A stretch of 44,147 nt of DNA from a bacterium (GCA_027020915.1 JALUVF010000086.1:1-44147); one strand, 5' to 3'. Shown: positions 32,362-41,577, counted from the first letter of the stretch. Numbers and translations are program-made. Notes: generated from the sequence alone by a model not told the origin.

Positions 32362-34442
32362 CTCTTCCCTCCCAAAGCAAAACGGGCATCCAGGGCCATA
32401 ACTCCTCCAGACATAGCCCTCAAAGGATTGGCCTCCCCCTCTGCCAGGTCCAACTCCCAGGCCAAGAGGGAAAACCGCACCAGAACCTCCCCCAGGGCGT
32501 CCTCATCCACCTTTTCCCCTCCCCTGGCTCCCCTGAGCACAGGATAGCTCCTCACCTCCCTTATCATCTCCAGCCCCTCCCTGGAAGTGAGGGGAGCCAA
32601 CCTAAAGGTCACGTCCTTTAAAATCTCCACGTAAATTCCTCCCAGGCCAAACATCATGAGGGGACCAAAGGTGGCGTCCCTGGTGAAACCCACAATGACG
32701 TCCACCCCCCGGGAGACCCCTTCCTCCACCAGAACTCCCCTTATATGAGCCCTGGGAAAGTGCTTCCTGGCCCTGAGGGTGATCTCGTAAAAGGCGCCCT
32801 CCACCTCCTGGGGATTGGAAAGACCCACCTTAACCCCACCCACATCGCTCTTGTGGAGGATGTGGGGAGAAGATAGTTTCAAGACCACGGGAAAACCCAG
32901 CTCCCGGGCAGCCGCCACCGCCTCCTGGGGAGTGGTAGCCAGGAAGGCCTTGGGCACGGGTATACCGTAGCACTTCAGCAACTCTCTGGCGGGAAATTCG
33001 TCCAGAGTCTCCACTCCCTGACTTCTCCACTCCTCCACCAGGACCCTGGCCCTGTCCACATCCCGGGACAAAGCCGGGGGATGCTCCTTCTCCACCTCCA
33101 GTCCCTCCCTGTACCGGGCCATAAGGGCCAGAGCCTCCACACCATCCTCGGGGAAGGGATAGTGGGGTATTCCTCCTCCTTTCAGCACCTCCACCCCCTT
33201 CTCCACTTCCCTGCCCCCCATGAAGGAGGCCACCATGGGCTTCACCCCTGCCCTCTCCACCAACACCCTGGCCGTATCCTCCACCTCCGTCATCATCTGG
33301 GGGGTGAGGATCACCAACACAGCGTCCACGTGGGGGTCGGCCAAAAGGGCGTCCAGGGCATTGGCATACCTCTGGGCACCGGCATCGCCAATGACATCCA
33401 CGGGGTTGTACACGTTGGCCATGGGCGGCAGGACCTTCCTCAAGGTCTCCACGGTCCCTTTGGTGAAACGGGCTATCTCCAGGAAGGAGACATCCACGGC
33501 ATCGGAGGCCATGATGGCGGGGCCCCCGGCATTGGTGAGAACCGCCACCCTCTTCCCCCGGGGAAGGGGCTGGGTGGCAAAGACAGCCGCACCATAGAAG
33601 AGCTGAGCCACCGAACCCACCCTCACGACCCCCGCCTCCCTGAAGGCCGCTTCGTAAGCCTGGTCCCTGCCCGCTATGGAACCGGTATGGGAAGAGACGG
33701 CCCGGGCCCCCGACTGGGTCCTCCCTGACTTCACCACCAGTATAGGCTTGGTGAGGTTCACCCTCCGGGCCACTTCAATGAAGCGACGCCCGTCCATCAG
33801 ACCCTCAATGTACATGAGGATGACCCTGGTCTCAGGGTCCTTCTCCAGGTAGTCCAGGAAAAAGGCCTCCGTCACGTCGGCCCGATTCCCCAGACTCACC
33901 AGCTTGGAGAAACCCATGCCCTCTTCCCCCGCCCAGTCAAGGAGGGCTGTAAGGAGGGCCCCCGACTGGGAGAGAAAGGCTATACTCCCCCTGGGGGGCA
34001 TAAGGGGAGCAAAACTGGCGTTCAAAGGGGTATGGGTATCTATCACCCCCAGACAGTTGGGCCCCACCAACCGCACACCATGACGCCGGGCCACCTCCAC
34101 CAGGGCCTCCTCCAGGCTGGCTCCCTGGACACCCGACTCTTTGAAACCAGCAGAGATGACCACAGCCCTCCTGGTGCCCATGGCCCCCAGCTCGTCCAGG
34201 GCCTGGATACAAGCCCGGGGAGGAACCACCAGGACGGCCAGATCGGGGTTCTGGGGTAGATCTCTCAACCCATGGTAAACAGGCTTTCCCAGAATGGTAT
34301 CCCTTTTGGGGTTGACGAAATAGAGATCCCCAGGGAATGGGGGATCCAATAGATTCCGGGCTACGGCATAGCCCACCTTCCTGGGATCCTCCGAAGCCCC
34401 TACCACCACCACGGAACGGGGCTTAAAGAAAGCTTCCCCCAT
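32358..34442 (-). CDS. Acetate/acyl-CoA ligase (ADP-forming), fused alpha-beta
   Basis: The 694-residue enzyme converts acyl-CoA, ADP and phosphate to acid, CoA and ATP. In order: CoA-binding domain (VVVVGASEDPRKVGY, 1-130), the succinyl-CoA-synthetase-like domain with phospho-His252 in SSHTGSIAG, the ligase domain (ending near 440), and a C-terminal ATP-grasp domain (about 465-690, LKLSSPHILHKSDVGG). The fused order is that of type I ACD enzymes in archaea and some anaerobic bacteria. Acetyl-CoA or branched acyl-CoA are likely substrates. It leads a group with the Pta-like, iron-sulfur flavoprotein and V4R genes. Confidence 0.93.
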   Translation of the reverse strand: MGEAFFKPRSVVVVGASEDPRKVGYAVARNLLDPPFPGDLYFVNPKRDTILGKPVYHGLRDLPQNPDLAVLVVPPRACIQALDELGAMGTRRAVVISAGFKESGVQGASLEEALVEVARRHGVRLVGPNCLGVIDTHTPLNASFAPLMPPRGSIAFLSQSGALLTALLDWAGEEGMGFSKLVSLGNRADVTEAFFLDYLEKDPETRVILMYIEGLMDGRRFIEVARRVNLTKPILVVKSGRTQSGARAVSSHTGSIAGRDQAYEAAFREAGVVRVGSVAQLFYGAAVFATQPLPRGKRVAVLTNAGGPAIMASDAVDVSFLEIARFTKGTVETLRKVLPPMANVYNPVDVIGDAGAQRYANALDALLADPHVDAVLVILTPQMMTEVEDTARVLVERAGVKPMVASFMGGREVEKGVEVLKGGGIPHYPFPEDGVEALALMARYREGLEVEKEHPPALSRDVDRARVLVEEWRSQGVETLDEFPARELLKCYGIPVPKAFLATTPQEAVAAARELGFPVVLKLSSPHILHKSDVGGVKVGLSNPQEVEGAFYEITLRARKHFPRAHIRGVLVEEGVSRGVDVIVGFTRDATFGPLMMFGLGGIYVEILKDVTFRLAPLTSREGLEMIREVRSYPVLRGARGGEKVDEDALGEVLVRFSLLAWELDLAEGEANPLRAMSGGVMALDARFALGGKR

Positions 34443-34447
34443 CTTCT

Positions 34448-34996
34448 CTAGGAACCGGAAGACTGGGCCATACTTTTGGGGGCTAGGACCATGATCATGC
34501 TCCTCCCCTCCATATCAGGGAGCTTCTCCACCACGGCCACGTCCGAGAGGTCCCGTATGATGCGGTTGAGAACCTGCCTCCCTGCATCCACAAAGGCCAG
34601 CTCCCGGCCCCTGAAGCGTACGTTGATCTTGGCCTTGTTTCCCTCTTCCAGGAAGCGCCTCAAATGCCTGAGCTTCACCTGATAGTCGTGCTCTTCGATC
34701 TTGGGGCGCATACGCACTTCCTTCACCTGGATGACGTGCTGCTTCTTCTTGGCCGCCTGAGCCTTCTTCTTCTGCTGATACTTGTACTTGCCCAGGTCCA
34801 TTATCCGGCACACGGGTGGATTGGCACTGGGAGCCACCTCCACCAGATCCAGATCCCTTTCCCTGGCGGCGGCCAAGGCCTCCCTGAGAGACATGATACC
34901 CAGCTGCCTTCCCTCCTCATCGATGACCCGCACTTCCCGGGCCCTGATCTGTTCGTTGGCCCTGATCTTGTCTTCCTTGCTATCCCTGCCAGCTAT
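34448..34996 (-). CDS. infC: Translation initiation factor IF-3 with AUA start codon
   Basis: IF-3 prevents subunit joining and proofreads start codons. The GTG at 34933 would lack the first 21 residues; reading upstream in frame restores the conserved [20 protein letters not shown] lead and reaches ATA at 34996, which lies 6 nt after GGAGGT. An AUA/AUU/AUC start is the known device by which infC autoregulates through its own proofreading. The 182-residue product has the N-domain ([12 protein letters not shown]), lysine-rich linker ([12 protein letters not shown]) and C-domain. It follows thrS by 37 nt; the usual rpmI-rplT do not follow, an unusual break. Confidence 0.93.
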   Translation of the reverse strand: MAGRDSKEDKIRANEQIRAREVRVIDEEGRQLGIMSLREALAAARERDLDLVEVAPSANPPVCRIMDLGKYKYQQKKKAQAAKKKQHVIQVKEVRMRPKIEEHDYQVKLRHLRRFLEEGNKAKINVRFRGRELAFVDAGRQVLNRIIRDLSDVAVVEKLPDMEGRSMIMVLAPKSMAQSSGS

Positions 34997-35033
34997 AGCT
35001 CCACCTCCCCCAAAGAATTCATAGAATGATGCC

Positions 35034-36947
35034 TCAATCCGAGGCTTTGGTCTCCACTTCCCGTCTCATGCGCTGGACCATCTCCTCCAGGTCCATGGGA
35101 CCCAGGTCCCCCCGACGTCTGTGACGCACGGCCACCCTGCCCTGGGCCATCTCTCTCTTGCCCACTATGAGCATGTAAGGGACCTTCTCCACCTGGGCAT
35201 CCCTGACCTTGGCCCCCAGCTTCTCGTTGCGCAGATCCGCCTCTACCCGGAAGCCCTCCCGGCCCAGGCGCTCTGCCACCTCTCTCGCATATTCGGCCTG
35301 GTCGTCGGTGATATTCATCACCCGGGCCTGAACGGGGGCCAGCCACAGGGGAAAGGCCCCGGCGTAGTGCTCGATGAGGACCCCCAGGAACCGGTCTATG
35401 GACCCCAGGATCACCCGGTGGATCATGGCGGGCCTCTTCTTCTCCCCGTCCCTGTCCACGTAGGTGAGGTCGAAGCGCTCGGGCAGGGCAAAGTCACACT
35501 GGACCGTTCCACACTGCCACTTGCGGCCGATGGCATCGGTGAGCTTCACGTCGATCTTGGGCCCGTAGAAAGCCCCCTCGCCCTGGCAGATCTCATAGGG
35601 CAATTCCAGGTCCTCCAGGGACTCCCTCAATGCATTGGTGGCCCGCTCCCACATCTCGTCGCTGCCTATGGACTTCTCGGGCCGGGTGCTGATCTCCACC
35701 TCATAGGGAAAGCCGAACATCTCCATGACGTCGTGGATGAAGTTCATGACCCCCTTGATCTCCTCCTTGAGCTGCTGGGGTGTGCAGAAGATGTGGGCAT
35801 CGTCCTGGGTGAAGGCCCTGGCCCTTAAAAGGCCGTGAAGGACCCCCGACTTCTCGTGGCGATGGACGGTGCCCATCTCGAAGTAGCGCAGGGGCAGATC
35901 CCTGTAACTGCGGATCCTGGATTTATAAATGAGGATATGGGCCAGGCAGTTCATGGGCTTGATGCCGTAGAGCTCCTCGTCCACCTGGGTGAAGTACATC
36001 ATATCCCTGTAGTGGTCCCAGTGACCCGACTTCTTCCACAGATCGGCCTTCAAAAGGGTGGGGCCCATGACGATCTGGTAACCCCGCTTGAGATGCTCCT
36101 GTTTCTCGAAATCCTCTAAAATGGTGCGCACCAGGGCCCCTTTGGGATGGTAGATGATGAATCCGGGCCCCACCTCCTCCCGGATGGAGAAGAGATCAAG
36201 CTCTTTGCCCAGGCGCCTGTGGTCCCTGCGCCGGGCCTCCTCCAGGAAATTGAGGTACTCCTCCAGCTCCTCTTTCGAGGGGTAGGAGACACCGTAGATG
36301 CGCTGGAGCATGGGGTTCCTCTCGTCCCCCCTCCAGTAGGCCCCCGCCACGGAGAGGAGCTTCACCGCCTTCACCTTGCCCGTGGAAGGGATGTGGGGAC
36401 CCCGGCAGAGATCCACAAAAGTCTCCCCTGTGCGGTAGAGGGAGACCCTATCGTCGGGGATCTCCTCAATGATCTCCACCTTGTAGTTCTCCCCCATATC
36501 TTTAAAGAGACGTATGGCCTCCTCCTTGGAGACCTCCTCCCGTCGGAAAGGCTCGTCCCGGGCGATGATCTCCTCCATCTTGGCCTTGATCTTCTCCAGG
36601 TCCTCGGGGGTGAAGGGCCTCTCGTAGTCGAAGTCGTAGTAGAAACCCGTCTCCACGGGAGGGCCGATGGTCACCCTGGCCCCGGGGAAGAGCTCCTTCA
36701 CGGCAGCGGCCATGATGTGGGCCGTGGAGTGCCAGTAGAGCTCTTTACCTTCAGGATCCTGGAAGGTGACGGGCTCCACCTGGCAGTCCCCTTCCACGGG
36801 GGCAGTGAGATCCAGCAAACGGTCTCCCACCCGCACCGCCAGGACCTGATCCACATCCTGATAACCTGCAGTCTTCAATGCCTCCAGATAAGAGGCTCCC
36901 TGGTCCACCTCTGCTACACCATCACCCTTTATGACCACTCTGGGCAT
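35034..36947 (-). CDS. thrS: Threonyl-tRNA synthetase
   Basis: The 637-residue class II synthetase has an N-terminal TGS domain (1-60), the editing domain with HxxxH ([13 protein letters not shown]) and [10 protein letters not shown], the catalytic core with zinc-binding Cys in KPMNCLAHI and arginines in [18 protein letters not shown], and a C-terminal anticodon-binding domain ([17 protein letters not shown]). The zinc motif reads NCLAH rather than the common NCPGH but keeps the Cys and His. GGAGGA precedes the ATG. It is followed by infC and preceded by tRNA-Val. Confidence 0.97.
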   Translation of the reverse strand: MPRVVIKGDGVAEVDQGASYLEALKTAGYQDVDQVLAVRVGDRLLDLTAPVEGDCQVEPVTFQDPEGKELYWHSTAHIMAAAVKELFPGARVTIGPPVETGFYYDFDYERPFTPEDLEKIKAKMEEIIARDEPFRREEVSKEEAIRLFKDMGENYKVEIIEEIPDDRVSLYRTGETFVDLCRGPHIPSTGKVKAVKLLSVAGAYWRGDERNPMLQRIYGVSYPSKEELEEYLNFLEEARRRDHRRLGKELDLFSIREEVGPGFIIYHPKGALVRTILEDFEKQEHLKRGYQIVMGPTLLKADLWKKSGHWDHYRDMMYFTQVDEELYGIKPMNCLAHILIYKSRIRSYRDLPLRYFEMGTVHRHEKSGVLHGLLRARAFTQDDAHIFCTPQQLKEEIKGVMNFIHDVMEMFGFPYEVEISTRPEKSIGSDEMWERATNALRESLEDLELPYEICQGEGAFYGPKIDVKLTDAIGRKWQCGTVQCDFALPERFDLTYVDRDGEKKRPAMIHRVILGSIDRFLGVLIEHYAGAFPLWLAPVQARVMNITDDQAEYAREVAERLGREGFRVEADLRNEKLGAKVRDAQVEKVPYMLIVGKREMAQGRVAVRHRRRGDLGPMDLEEMVQRMRREVETKASD

Positions 36948-37043
36948 AAGAATCCTCCGCTTAATCCACCTGGCCCCGGGGAAAGAGGGGCATCAAGATT
37001 TAAAGGTCCTCCTGGAAGGAGAAGTGAAGGGTCCTACCAACAA

Positions 37044-37118
37044 TGGTAGGGACGGGCGGATTTGAACCGCCGACCCCTTGCGCGTCAAGCAAGTGCTCTC
37101 CCCCTGAGCTACGTCCCT
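37044..37118 (-). tRNA. tRNA-Val (GAC)
   Basis: A complete cloverleaf reads on the minus strand: acceptor AGGGACG/CGTCCCT, D-stem GCTC/GAGC, anticodon stem CTTGC/GCAAG with loop TTGACGC (anticodon GAC), T-stem GGCGG/CCGCC with TTCAAAT loop, discriminator A and an encoded CCA (37046-37044). It would read GUC and GUU valine codons. It lies about 96 nt upstream of thrS on the same strand, an arrangement familiar from delta-type proteobacteria. Confidence 0.96.
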
Positions 37119-37132
37119 TACCATCGCTACTC

Positions 37133-37161
37133 TTATTAGGAGAGAAGGGGTTGGTTGTCAA
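37133..37161 (-). promoter_or_regulatory. Promoter of tRNA-Val
   Basis: On the minus strand a perfect TTGACA (37161-37156) is followed after 17 nt by TAATAA (37138-37133). The -35 box overlaps the end of the SEC59-like gene. Transcription from here would run into the tRNA and possibly on into thrS-infC. Confidence 0.5.
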
Positions 37162-37730
37162 TAGAAAAGGAGGGCCAGCAATCCCCCTACAGCCAGGGGA
37201 ATGGAGACATTGTCGTCCACCGACCAGGGCACCGTCTCCACCAGGGCCCCCATCAGGGCCCCCACCAGGGCCTGGGGAAAGGGGATGAAGAGAGAGGCGT
37301 AAAGGGTGCCCGCCACAAAGAAAGCCAGGCTGCCCTCCATGGAGAGGCGCCGGTTCCAGGGCCAGGGCCTCCTCCCCCAGGCCTTGCCCACCAGAGTGGA
37401 GAAGGCGTCTCCCGAGGCCAGGACGGTGATGGCCCCCAGGGCGGGGTAGCGGGGATAGACCACCAGGGATACACCCACGGCCAGTCCATAGAGAACGGCC
37501 CCTTTCGCCGGAAAATGCTGAATGTCCCGGGGCCGATCCAGGAACCCCAGCAGGGGCTCCGCCCACGAAAAGGGCTTCCTGGTATGGCGCCAGGAAAGCC
37601 ACCATCCCACAGTAGCCATGAAAATGAGGACCCACCCCACCCTGGCCCCCCACTGGAGATAGGCCAGGGCAATGACGGTGCCGTTGAAGAAATGGAAGAT
37701 CTGCCTGGGCAACTCCCTCTTCAACTCCAT
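37158..37730 (-). CDS. SEC59/DGK1-like integral membrane protein (polyprenol or diacylglycerol kinase family)
   Basis: The 190-residue protein is almost wholly hydrophobic, with about six membrane segments, and has the family signature [32 protein letters not shown] in pieces: [10 protein letters not shown], then K/N-rich turn, then EGSLAFF. Related proteins are CTP-dependent kinases of dolichol, diacylglycerol or phytol, and CDP-alcohol-type cytidylyltransferases. The lipid substrate is unknown. GGGAGGGGAG precedes the ATG. It is divergent from uvrB. Confidence 0.75.
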   Translation of the reverse strand: MELKRELPRQIFHFFNGTVIALAYLQWGARVGWVLIFMATVGWWLSWRHTRKPFSWAEPLLGFLDRPRDIQHFPAKGAVLYGLAVGVSLVVYPRYPALGAITVLASGDAFSTLVGKAWGRRPWPWNRRLSMEGSLAFFVAGTLYASLFIPFPQALVGALMGALVETVPWSVDDNVSIPLAVGGLLALLFY

Positions 37731-37802
37731 CTCCCCTCCCCCACAGACAATGCCTGATGCAATCTAACAGAAATCCAGGGAAAAGTAGAACCCATCCTCC
37801 CC

Positions 37803-37831
37803 TTGCTAAATCCCCCTCCAGGACCCATAAA
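37803..37831 (+). promoter_or_regulatory. Leaderless promoter of uvrB (TTGCTA / CATAAA)
   Basis: TTGCTA (37803-37808), a 17-nt spacer and CATAAA (37826-37831) end 9 nt before the uvrB ATG at 37841, which has no ribosome-binding site. The predicted transcript would begin at or within a few bases of the start codon. Confidence 0.5.
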
Positions 37832-37840
37832 AAATCCACC

Positions 37841-39838
37841 ATGGAGTTTCGCCTGGTATCGGAATACCAACCGGCAGGGGATCAGCCCCAGGCCATTGAG
37901 GCCCTGGTGAGGAACCTCCAGGCGGGGGTACGCCACCAGACCCTCCTGGGGGTGACGGGCTCGGGGAAGACCTTCACCCTGGCCAACGTCATCGCCCGGG
38001 TGAACCGCCCCACCCTGGTCATCTCCCACAACAAGACCCTGGCCGCCCAGCTCTACTCCGAGTTCAAGACCTTCTTTCCCGAGAACGCCGTGGAGTACTT
38101 CGTCTCCTACTACGACTACTACCAGCCCGAAGCCTACATCCCCCAGCGGGACCTCTACATAGAGAAAGACTGCTCCATCAACGACGACATAGACCGCATG
38201 CGCCACTCCGCCACCCGTTCCCTCCTGGAGCGCCGGGACGTCATCATTGTGGCCTCCGTCTCCTGCATCTACGGCCTGGGCTCCCCCGAGGCCTACTACG
38301 GCATGGTCATCACCCTGGAGGTGGGAGACTCCCTGGAGCGCTCCTGGCTCACCCGAAAGCTGGCGGACATCCACTACACCCGCAACGACTACGACTTCCA
38401 CCGGGGCACCTTCCGGGTCCGGGGAGACGTGGTGGAGGTCTTCCCCTCCCACACGGAAGAGGAGGCCCTGCGCATAGAGCTCTGGGGAGACGAGATCGAG
38501 GCCCTCTACCTCTTCGATCCCCTCACAGGGGAAATCCTGGAGGAACCCCGGCGATTCACCATCTACCCCGCCACCCACTACGTCACCTGGGAGGAGATGC
38601 GAAAGAAGGCCATAGCCAGCATTAAGGCCGAGCTGGAGGCCCGGGTAAAGGAGCTCAGGGCCCAGGGGAAAGAGGTGGAGGCCCAGCGCCTGTGGCAGCG
38701 CACCACCTTCGACCTGGAGATGATCCAGGAGATCGGCTACTGCAAGGGTATCGAGAACTACTCCCGCCACCTCACGGGGAGAAAACCCGGGGAACCGCCC
38801 CCCACCCTCATCGACTATCTGCCCAGGGACGCCCTGATCATCATAGACGAGTCCCACGTCACCATCCCCCAGCTAAAAGGCATGGTGGAGGGCGACCGTT
38901 CCCGGAAAAAGAGCCTCATAGAATACGGCTTTCGCCTGCCCTCGGCCTACGACAACCGCCCCCTAACCTTCCAGGAGTTCGAGGCCCGGGTGAACCAGGT
39001 CATTTACGTGTCGGCCACCCCCGGGGACTACGAGCTGGAGAAGAGCGGCCCCTACGTGGTGGAGCAGATCATCCGGCCTACGGGCCTCATGGACCCCAGG
39101 ATCGAGGTCCACCCCGCCCGTCACCAGGTGGACCACCTCTACGGGGAAATCAGGAAACGGGTGGAAAGGGGGGAAAGGGTCCTGGTCACCACCCTCACCA
39201 AGCGCATGGCCGAGGACCTGTGCGACCACTACCAGCAGATGGGCCTCAAGGTCTGCTACCTCCACTCGGAGATAGACACCATCGAGCGCACCCGGATCAT
39301 CCGGGACCTGCGCCTGGGCAAGTACGACGTCCTCATCGGAGTGAACCTCCTGAGGGAGGGCCTGGACATGCCCGAGGTCTCCCTGGTAGCCATCCTGGAC
39401 GCCGACCGGGAAGGGTTTTTGCGCTCTGAGCGCTCCCTCATCCAGACGGCGGGCCGGGCAGCCCGAAACGTCAACGGCACCGTCATCTTCTACGCCGACA
39501 CCATCACCGAATCCATGGACAAGGCCATCAAAGAGACGGAACGCCGGCGCCGCATCCAGGAGGAGTACAACAGGAAGCACGGCATCACCCCCACCACCAT
39601 CAAAAAGTCCATCCACCAGATCCTCACATCCGTCTACGAGGCCGACTACTACACCGTGCCCCTGGTGGAGGAAGAGAAGCTCCCCTACAAGAGCCCCAGG
39701 GAACTGGAGCAAGAGATCGCCCGTCTGGAAAAACAGATGAAATCCGCCGCCGATGCCCTGGAATTCGAAAAAGCCGCCCTTATAAGGGACGAAATCAGGG
39801 AGCTCAAGAAGGCCCTGGAAGAAGTTATGGCGGGGTAA
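37841..39838 (+). CDS. uvrB: Excinuclease ABC subunit B
   Basis: UvrB is the damage-verifying helicase of nucleotide excision repair. The 665-residue protein has Walker A GVTGSGKT with Lys43, the beta-hairpin tyrosine region [16 protein letters not shown]-like IIIDESH, helicase motifs through [12 protein letters not shown], and the C-terminal UVR domain ([17 protein letters not shown]) that contacts UvrC. The ATG at 37841 gives the usual [15 protein letters not shown] start; in-frame codons further up (37757) fall upstream of the promoter. Confidence 0.97.
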   Translation: MEFRLVSEYQPAGDQPQAIEALVRNLQAGVRHQTLLGVTGSGKTFTLANVIARVNRPTLVISHNKTLAAQLYSEFKTFFPENAVEYFVSYYDYYQPEAYIPQRDLYIEKDCSINDDIDRMRHSATRSLLERRDVIIVASVSCIYGLGSPEAYYGMVITLEVGDSLERSWLTRKLADIHYTRNDYDFHRGTFRVRGDVVEVFPSHTEEEALRIELWGDEIEALYLFDPLTGEILEEPRRFTIYPATHYVTWEEMRKKAIASIKAELEARVKELRAQGKEVEAQRLWQRTTFDLEMIQEIGYCKGIENYSRHLTGRKPGEPPPTLIDYLPRDALIIIDESHVTIPQLKGMVEGDRSRKKSLIEYGFRLPSAYDNRPLTFQEFEARVNQVIYVSATPGDYELEKSGPYVVEQIIRPTGLMDPRIEVHPARHQVDHLYGEIRKRVERGERVLVTTLTKRMAEDLCDHYQQMGLKVCYLHSEIDTIERTRIIRDLRLGKYDVLIGVNLLREGLDMPEVSLVAILDADREGFLRSERSLIQTAGRAARNVNGTVIFYADTITESMDKAIKETERRRRIQEEYNRKHGITPTTIKKSIHQILTSVYEADYYTVPLVEEEKLPYKSPRELEQEIARLEKQMKSAADALEFEKAALIRDEIRELKKALEEVMAG

Positions 39839-39888
39839 AGGAGTCAGATTTCATCCAAAGATAACAGCCCCTTGTCCATTACCTTTCC

Positions 39889-39917
39889 TTGACCCCCACT
39901 CCCACCGCCCTTATATT
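39889..39917 (+). promoter_or_regulatory. Leaderless promoter of the MNT gene (TTGACC / TATATT)
   Basis: TTGACC (39889-39894), 17 nt and TATATT (39912-39917) end 7 nt before the ATG at 39925. Both hexamers are one mismatch from consensus and there is no ribosome-binding site, so the message should begin at or very near its start codon. Confidence 0.65.
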
Positions 39918-39924
39918 CCCAATC

Positions 39925-40260
39925 ATGAAGCAGTTAGAGCTCAGCAAAGAAGAAAGAATTGCTCTCGAGAAGCTCAAAGGCTTCCTAAGGGAGAACTACG
40001 GAACTGCAAAGATCCTTATCTTCGGCTCCAAAGCAAAGGGCTATTCCGACGATGAGTCAGACCTGGATGTGCTGATTCTTTTGCCTCACAAAGTGGATAG
40101 ATTTACCAGAAAACGCATCATACACGCCGTGTTCGACATCAACCTTGAACACGGAACCAACATAAGCCCCATAATCTACTCTATGGAGGATTGGGAACAA
40201 GGTCCCGTATCCATTCTGCCCTTCAGAGAAACAGTAGAGAAAGAAGGCGTGGCCATATGA
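39925..40260 (+). CDS. MNT-type minimal nucleotidyltransferase
   Basis: The 111-residue protein has the nucleotidyltransferase signature GSKAKGYSDDESDLDV at residues 34-49, with Asp46 and Asp48 as metal ligands. Such minimal enzymes are the antitoxin partners of HEPN toxins, which they modify with nucleotides. The following HEPN gene is broken (see 40257-40385). The gene begins the accessory zone. Confidence 0.85.
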   Translation: MKQLELSKEERIALEKLKGFLRENYGTAKILIFGSKAKGYSDDESDLDVLILLPHKVDRFTRKRIIHAVFDINLEHGTNISPIIYSMEDWEQGPVSILPFRETVEKEGVAI

Positions 40261-40385
40261 AGAACCACCAGTTGACAGGCCAGATAGTAGACTACTGGTT
40301 AAAAAAGGCCGGAAGAAGTCATAGTGAGATGAAGGGGTTTACTAGAACAGCGCTTAGGGCAATTTCGCTTGACAGGGGCTCATAA
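40257..40385 (+). pseudogene. Truncated HEPN-domain gene
   Basis: An ATG overlapping the MNT stop (ATGA) opens a 42-codon frame. Its first 20 residues (TGQIVDYWLKKAGRSHSEM) look like the start of a HEPN toxin (typically ..YWLEKAEES..), then similarity ends and a stop follows; HEPN proteins usually have 110-140 residues and an RX4-6H motif, absent here. It is probably a remnant cut off close to the left edge of the integron-like cassette. Confidence 0.5.
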
Positions 40386-40392
40386 ATATGAG
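40379..40392. repeat. Short palindrome left of the cassette
   Basis: CTCATA and TATGAG flank AA, overlapping the end of the HEPN remnant. Function unknown. Confidence 0.3.
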
Positions 40393-40426
40393 AGGAGCTT
40401 GTTCAGATTGCGGTGATATATGATAT

Positions 40427-40433
40427 GTTAGGC
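40427..40433 (+). other. Left cassette boundary, GTTAGGC recombination core
   Basis: GTTAGGC fits the integron core GTTRRRY. Integrase cuts after the G, so a cassette would begin at 40428, and the HNH gene ATG follows 11 nt after the core, as usual in gene cassettes. The sequence to its left is not a clear attC or attI. Confidence 0.55.
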
Positions 40434-40444
40434 CCCCAAGCAAA

Positions 40445-41263
40445 ATGAGTAAAAGAAAAGGCATATCAAAGAAACTCCGCTTTGAAGTATTTAAGAGGGA
40501 TTCATTTACCTGTCAATATTGTGGTAGAAAAGCCCCTGATGTTATTCTTGAAATAGATCACATAGAGCCAACATCCAAAGGAGGAACAAATGATATTTTG
40601 AATCTGATCACTTCCTGCAAAGACTGTAACGCTGGAAAATCAAACCGAAAACTTGCCGACACAACTGTTATTGATAAGAGACGCCAGCAACTTGAGGAGT
40701 TACAGGAAAGAAAAGAGCAAATTGAAATGATGTTCCAGTGGCATAAGGGTTTGCTAGAACTCGATGACGAAGTTATAAATCAATTGTCCGATTTCTGGTC
40801 TGAACAAGTGCCAGGATACAGGCTCAATGAAAATGGCATAAAAGGGCTAAAAAAATTAAAAAGGCGATTTGAAATAGATGAGATAATGGCAGCCATGAAA
40901 ATAGCAGCTGAACAATATTTAAAGTACGATGAGAATGGGACTCCAACTAAGGAGTCAGTTGAATACGCATGGAAGAAGGTAGGCGGAATATGCAATATTC
41001 GGCGCCAAGAACATGATAAACCTTATATGCAGCGATTGTATTACATCAGAGGCATTCTGCGAAATCGCCTCAGCTACATCAATGAGTCACTCGCACTCCA
41101 ATTATTACAAAAAGCAGTGGAGCTGGATGCTAGCCTCAACAGCTTGGAGCAGCATGCAAAATCGGTTGAGAATTGGACGCAATGGCGCCAAGCTTTAGAA
41201 AACTTCATTTATGAGCAACAGCAAGATCACGACGAAGAAAAGCCAGAGATAGAAGGAGGCTAA
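40445..41263 (+). CDS. HNH endonuclease in an integron-like cassette
   Basis: The 272-residue protein has an N-terminal HNH domain: CQYC (Cys23, Cys26), LEIDHIEPTSKGG with catalytic His39, N in DILNL, and CKDC (Cys58, Cys61). The remaining 200 residues are helical and of unknown purpose. It cuts nucleic acid, perhaps as a defence or toxic enzyme. The gene is clearly AT-richer than its neighbours, with AAA/GAA/TTT codons, which suggests recent transfer. It lies between GTTAGGC and an attC-like site. Confidence 0.85.
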   Translation: MSKRKGISKKLRFEVFKRDSFTCQYCGRKAPDVILEIDHIEPTSKGGTNDILNLITSCKDCNAGKSNRKLADTTVIDKRRQQLEELQERKEQIEMMFQWHKGLLELDDEVINQLSDFWSEQVPGYRLNENGIKGLKKLKRRFEIDEIMAAMKIAAEQYLKYDENGTPTKESVEYAWKKVGGICNIRRQEHDKPYMQRLYYIRGILRNRLSYINESLALQLLQKAVELDASLNSLEQHAKSVENWTQWRQALENFIYEQQQDHDEEKPEIEGG

Positions 41264-41331
41264 AACAAAACGCTCCAGCCGACCGCTATCCCGCTGCGCT
41301 TCATAGCGGCAGGTGAGCTTGGTCGTTGGGC
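41260..41331 (+). other. attC-like integron recombination site
   Basis: Right after the HNH stop codon comes a segment with the layout of attC sites. Seen in order: a degenerate left end (CTAAAAC), CGCTCCAGC, CCGCTAT (41283-41289), a loop, ATAGCGG (41303-41309), GGTGAGCTT, and the right core GTTGGGC (41325-41331). The arms pair imperfectly, with a perfect inner 7-bp stem, as attC bottom strands do. No integrase gene is in view. Confidence 0.7.
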
Positions 41332-41388
41332 TATGAAAATTATGTGAGTCTAACAACAAAACAACTGAGGGCAAAAAAGGAGGGAAAC

Positions 41389-41577
41389 ATGGCACCGTGT
41401 CCAGGAAAGAGAACCAAGACAGGTAGGAGTTGTCTCAGCACCCTGTACCGCTGCAAGAAATGCGGGAATGTGGGCTGCGACCATGGTCAGCTGGGAGAGT
41501 GCTCGAATCAAGGTTTCAGGCATGGAAGATGCCTGAAGTGTGGAGCATCTGGTCAGAAGGAGAGATTCAAACATTGA
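41389..41577 (+). CDS. Cysteine-rich small protein, probable zinc ribbon
   Basis: The 62-residue product contains six clustered cysteines (CKKCG at 22-26, C30, C38, CLKCG at 48-52) plus His32 and His46, enough for one or two zinc sites. It is highly basic. GGAGGG lies 5 nt before the ATG. It directly follows the attC-like site and may be another cassette gene, or a nucleic-acid-binding accessory protein. Function unknown. Confidence 0.65.
   Translation: MAPCPGKRTKTGRSCLSTLYRCKKCGNVGCDHGQLGECSNQGFRHGRCLKCGASGQKERFKH

Noticed and set aside
39889-39924. TTG start at 39889 for the MNT gene
   Set aside because: These bases are the -35 and -10 of a good promoter, and the ATG at 39925 gives the normal N-terminus.
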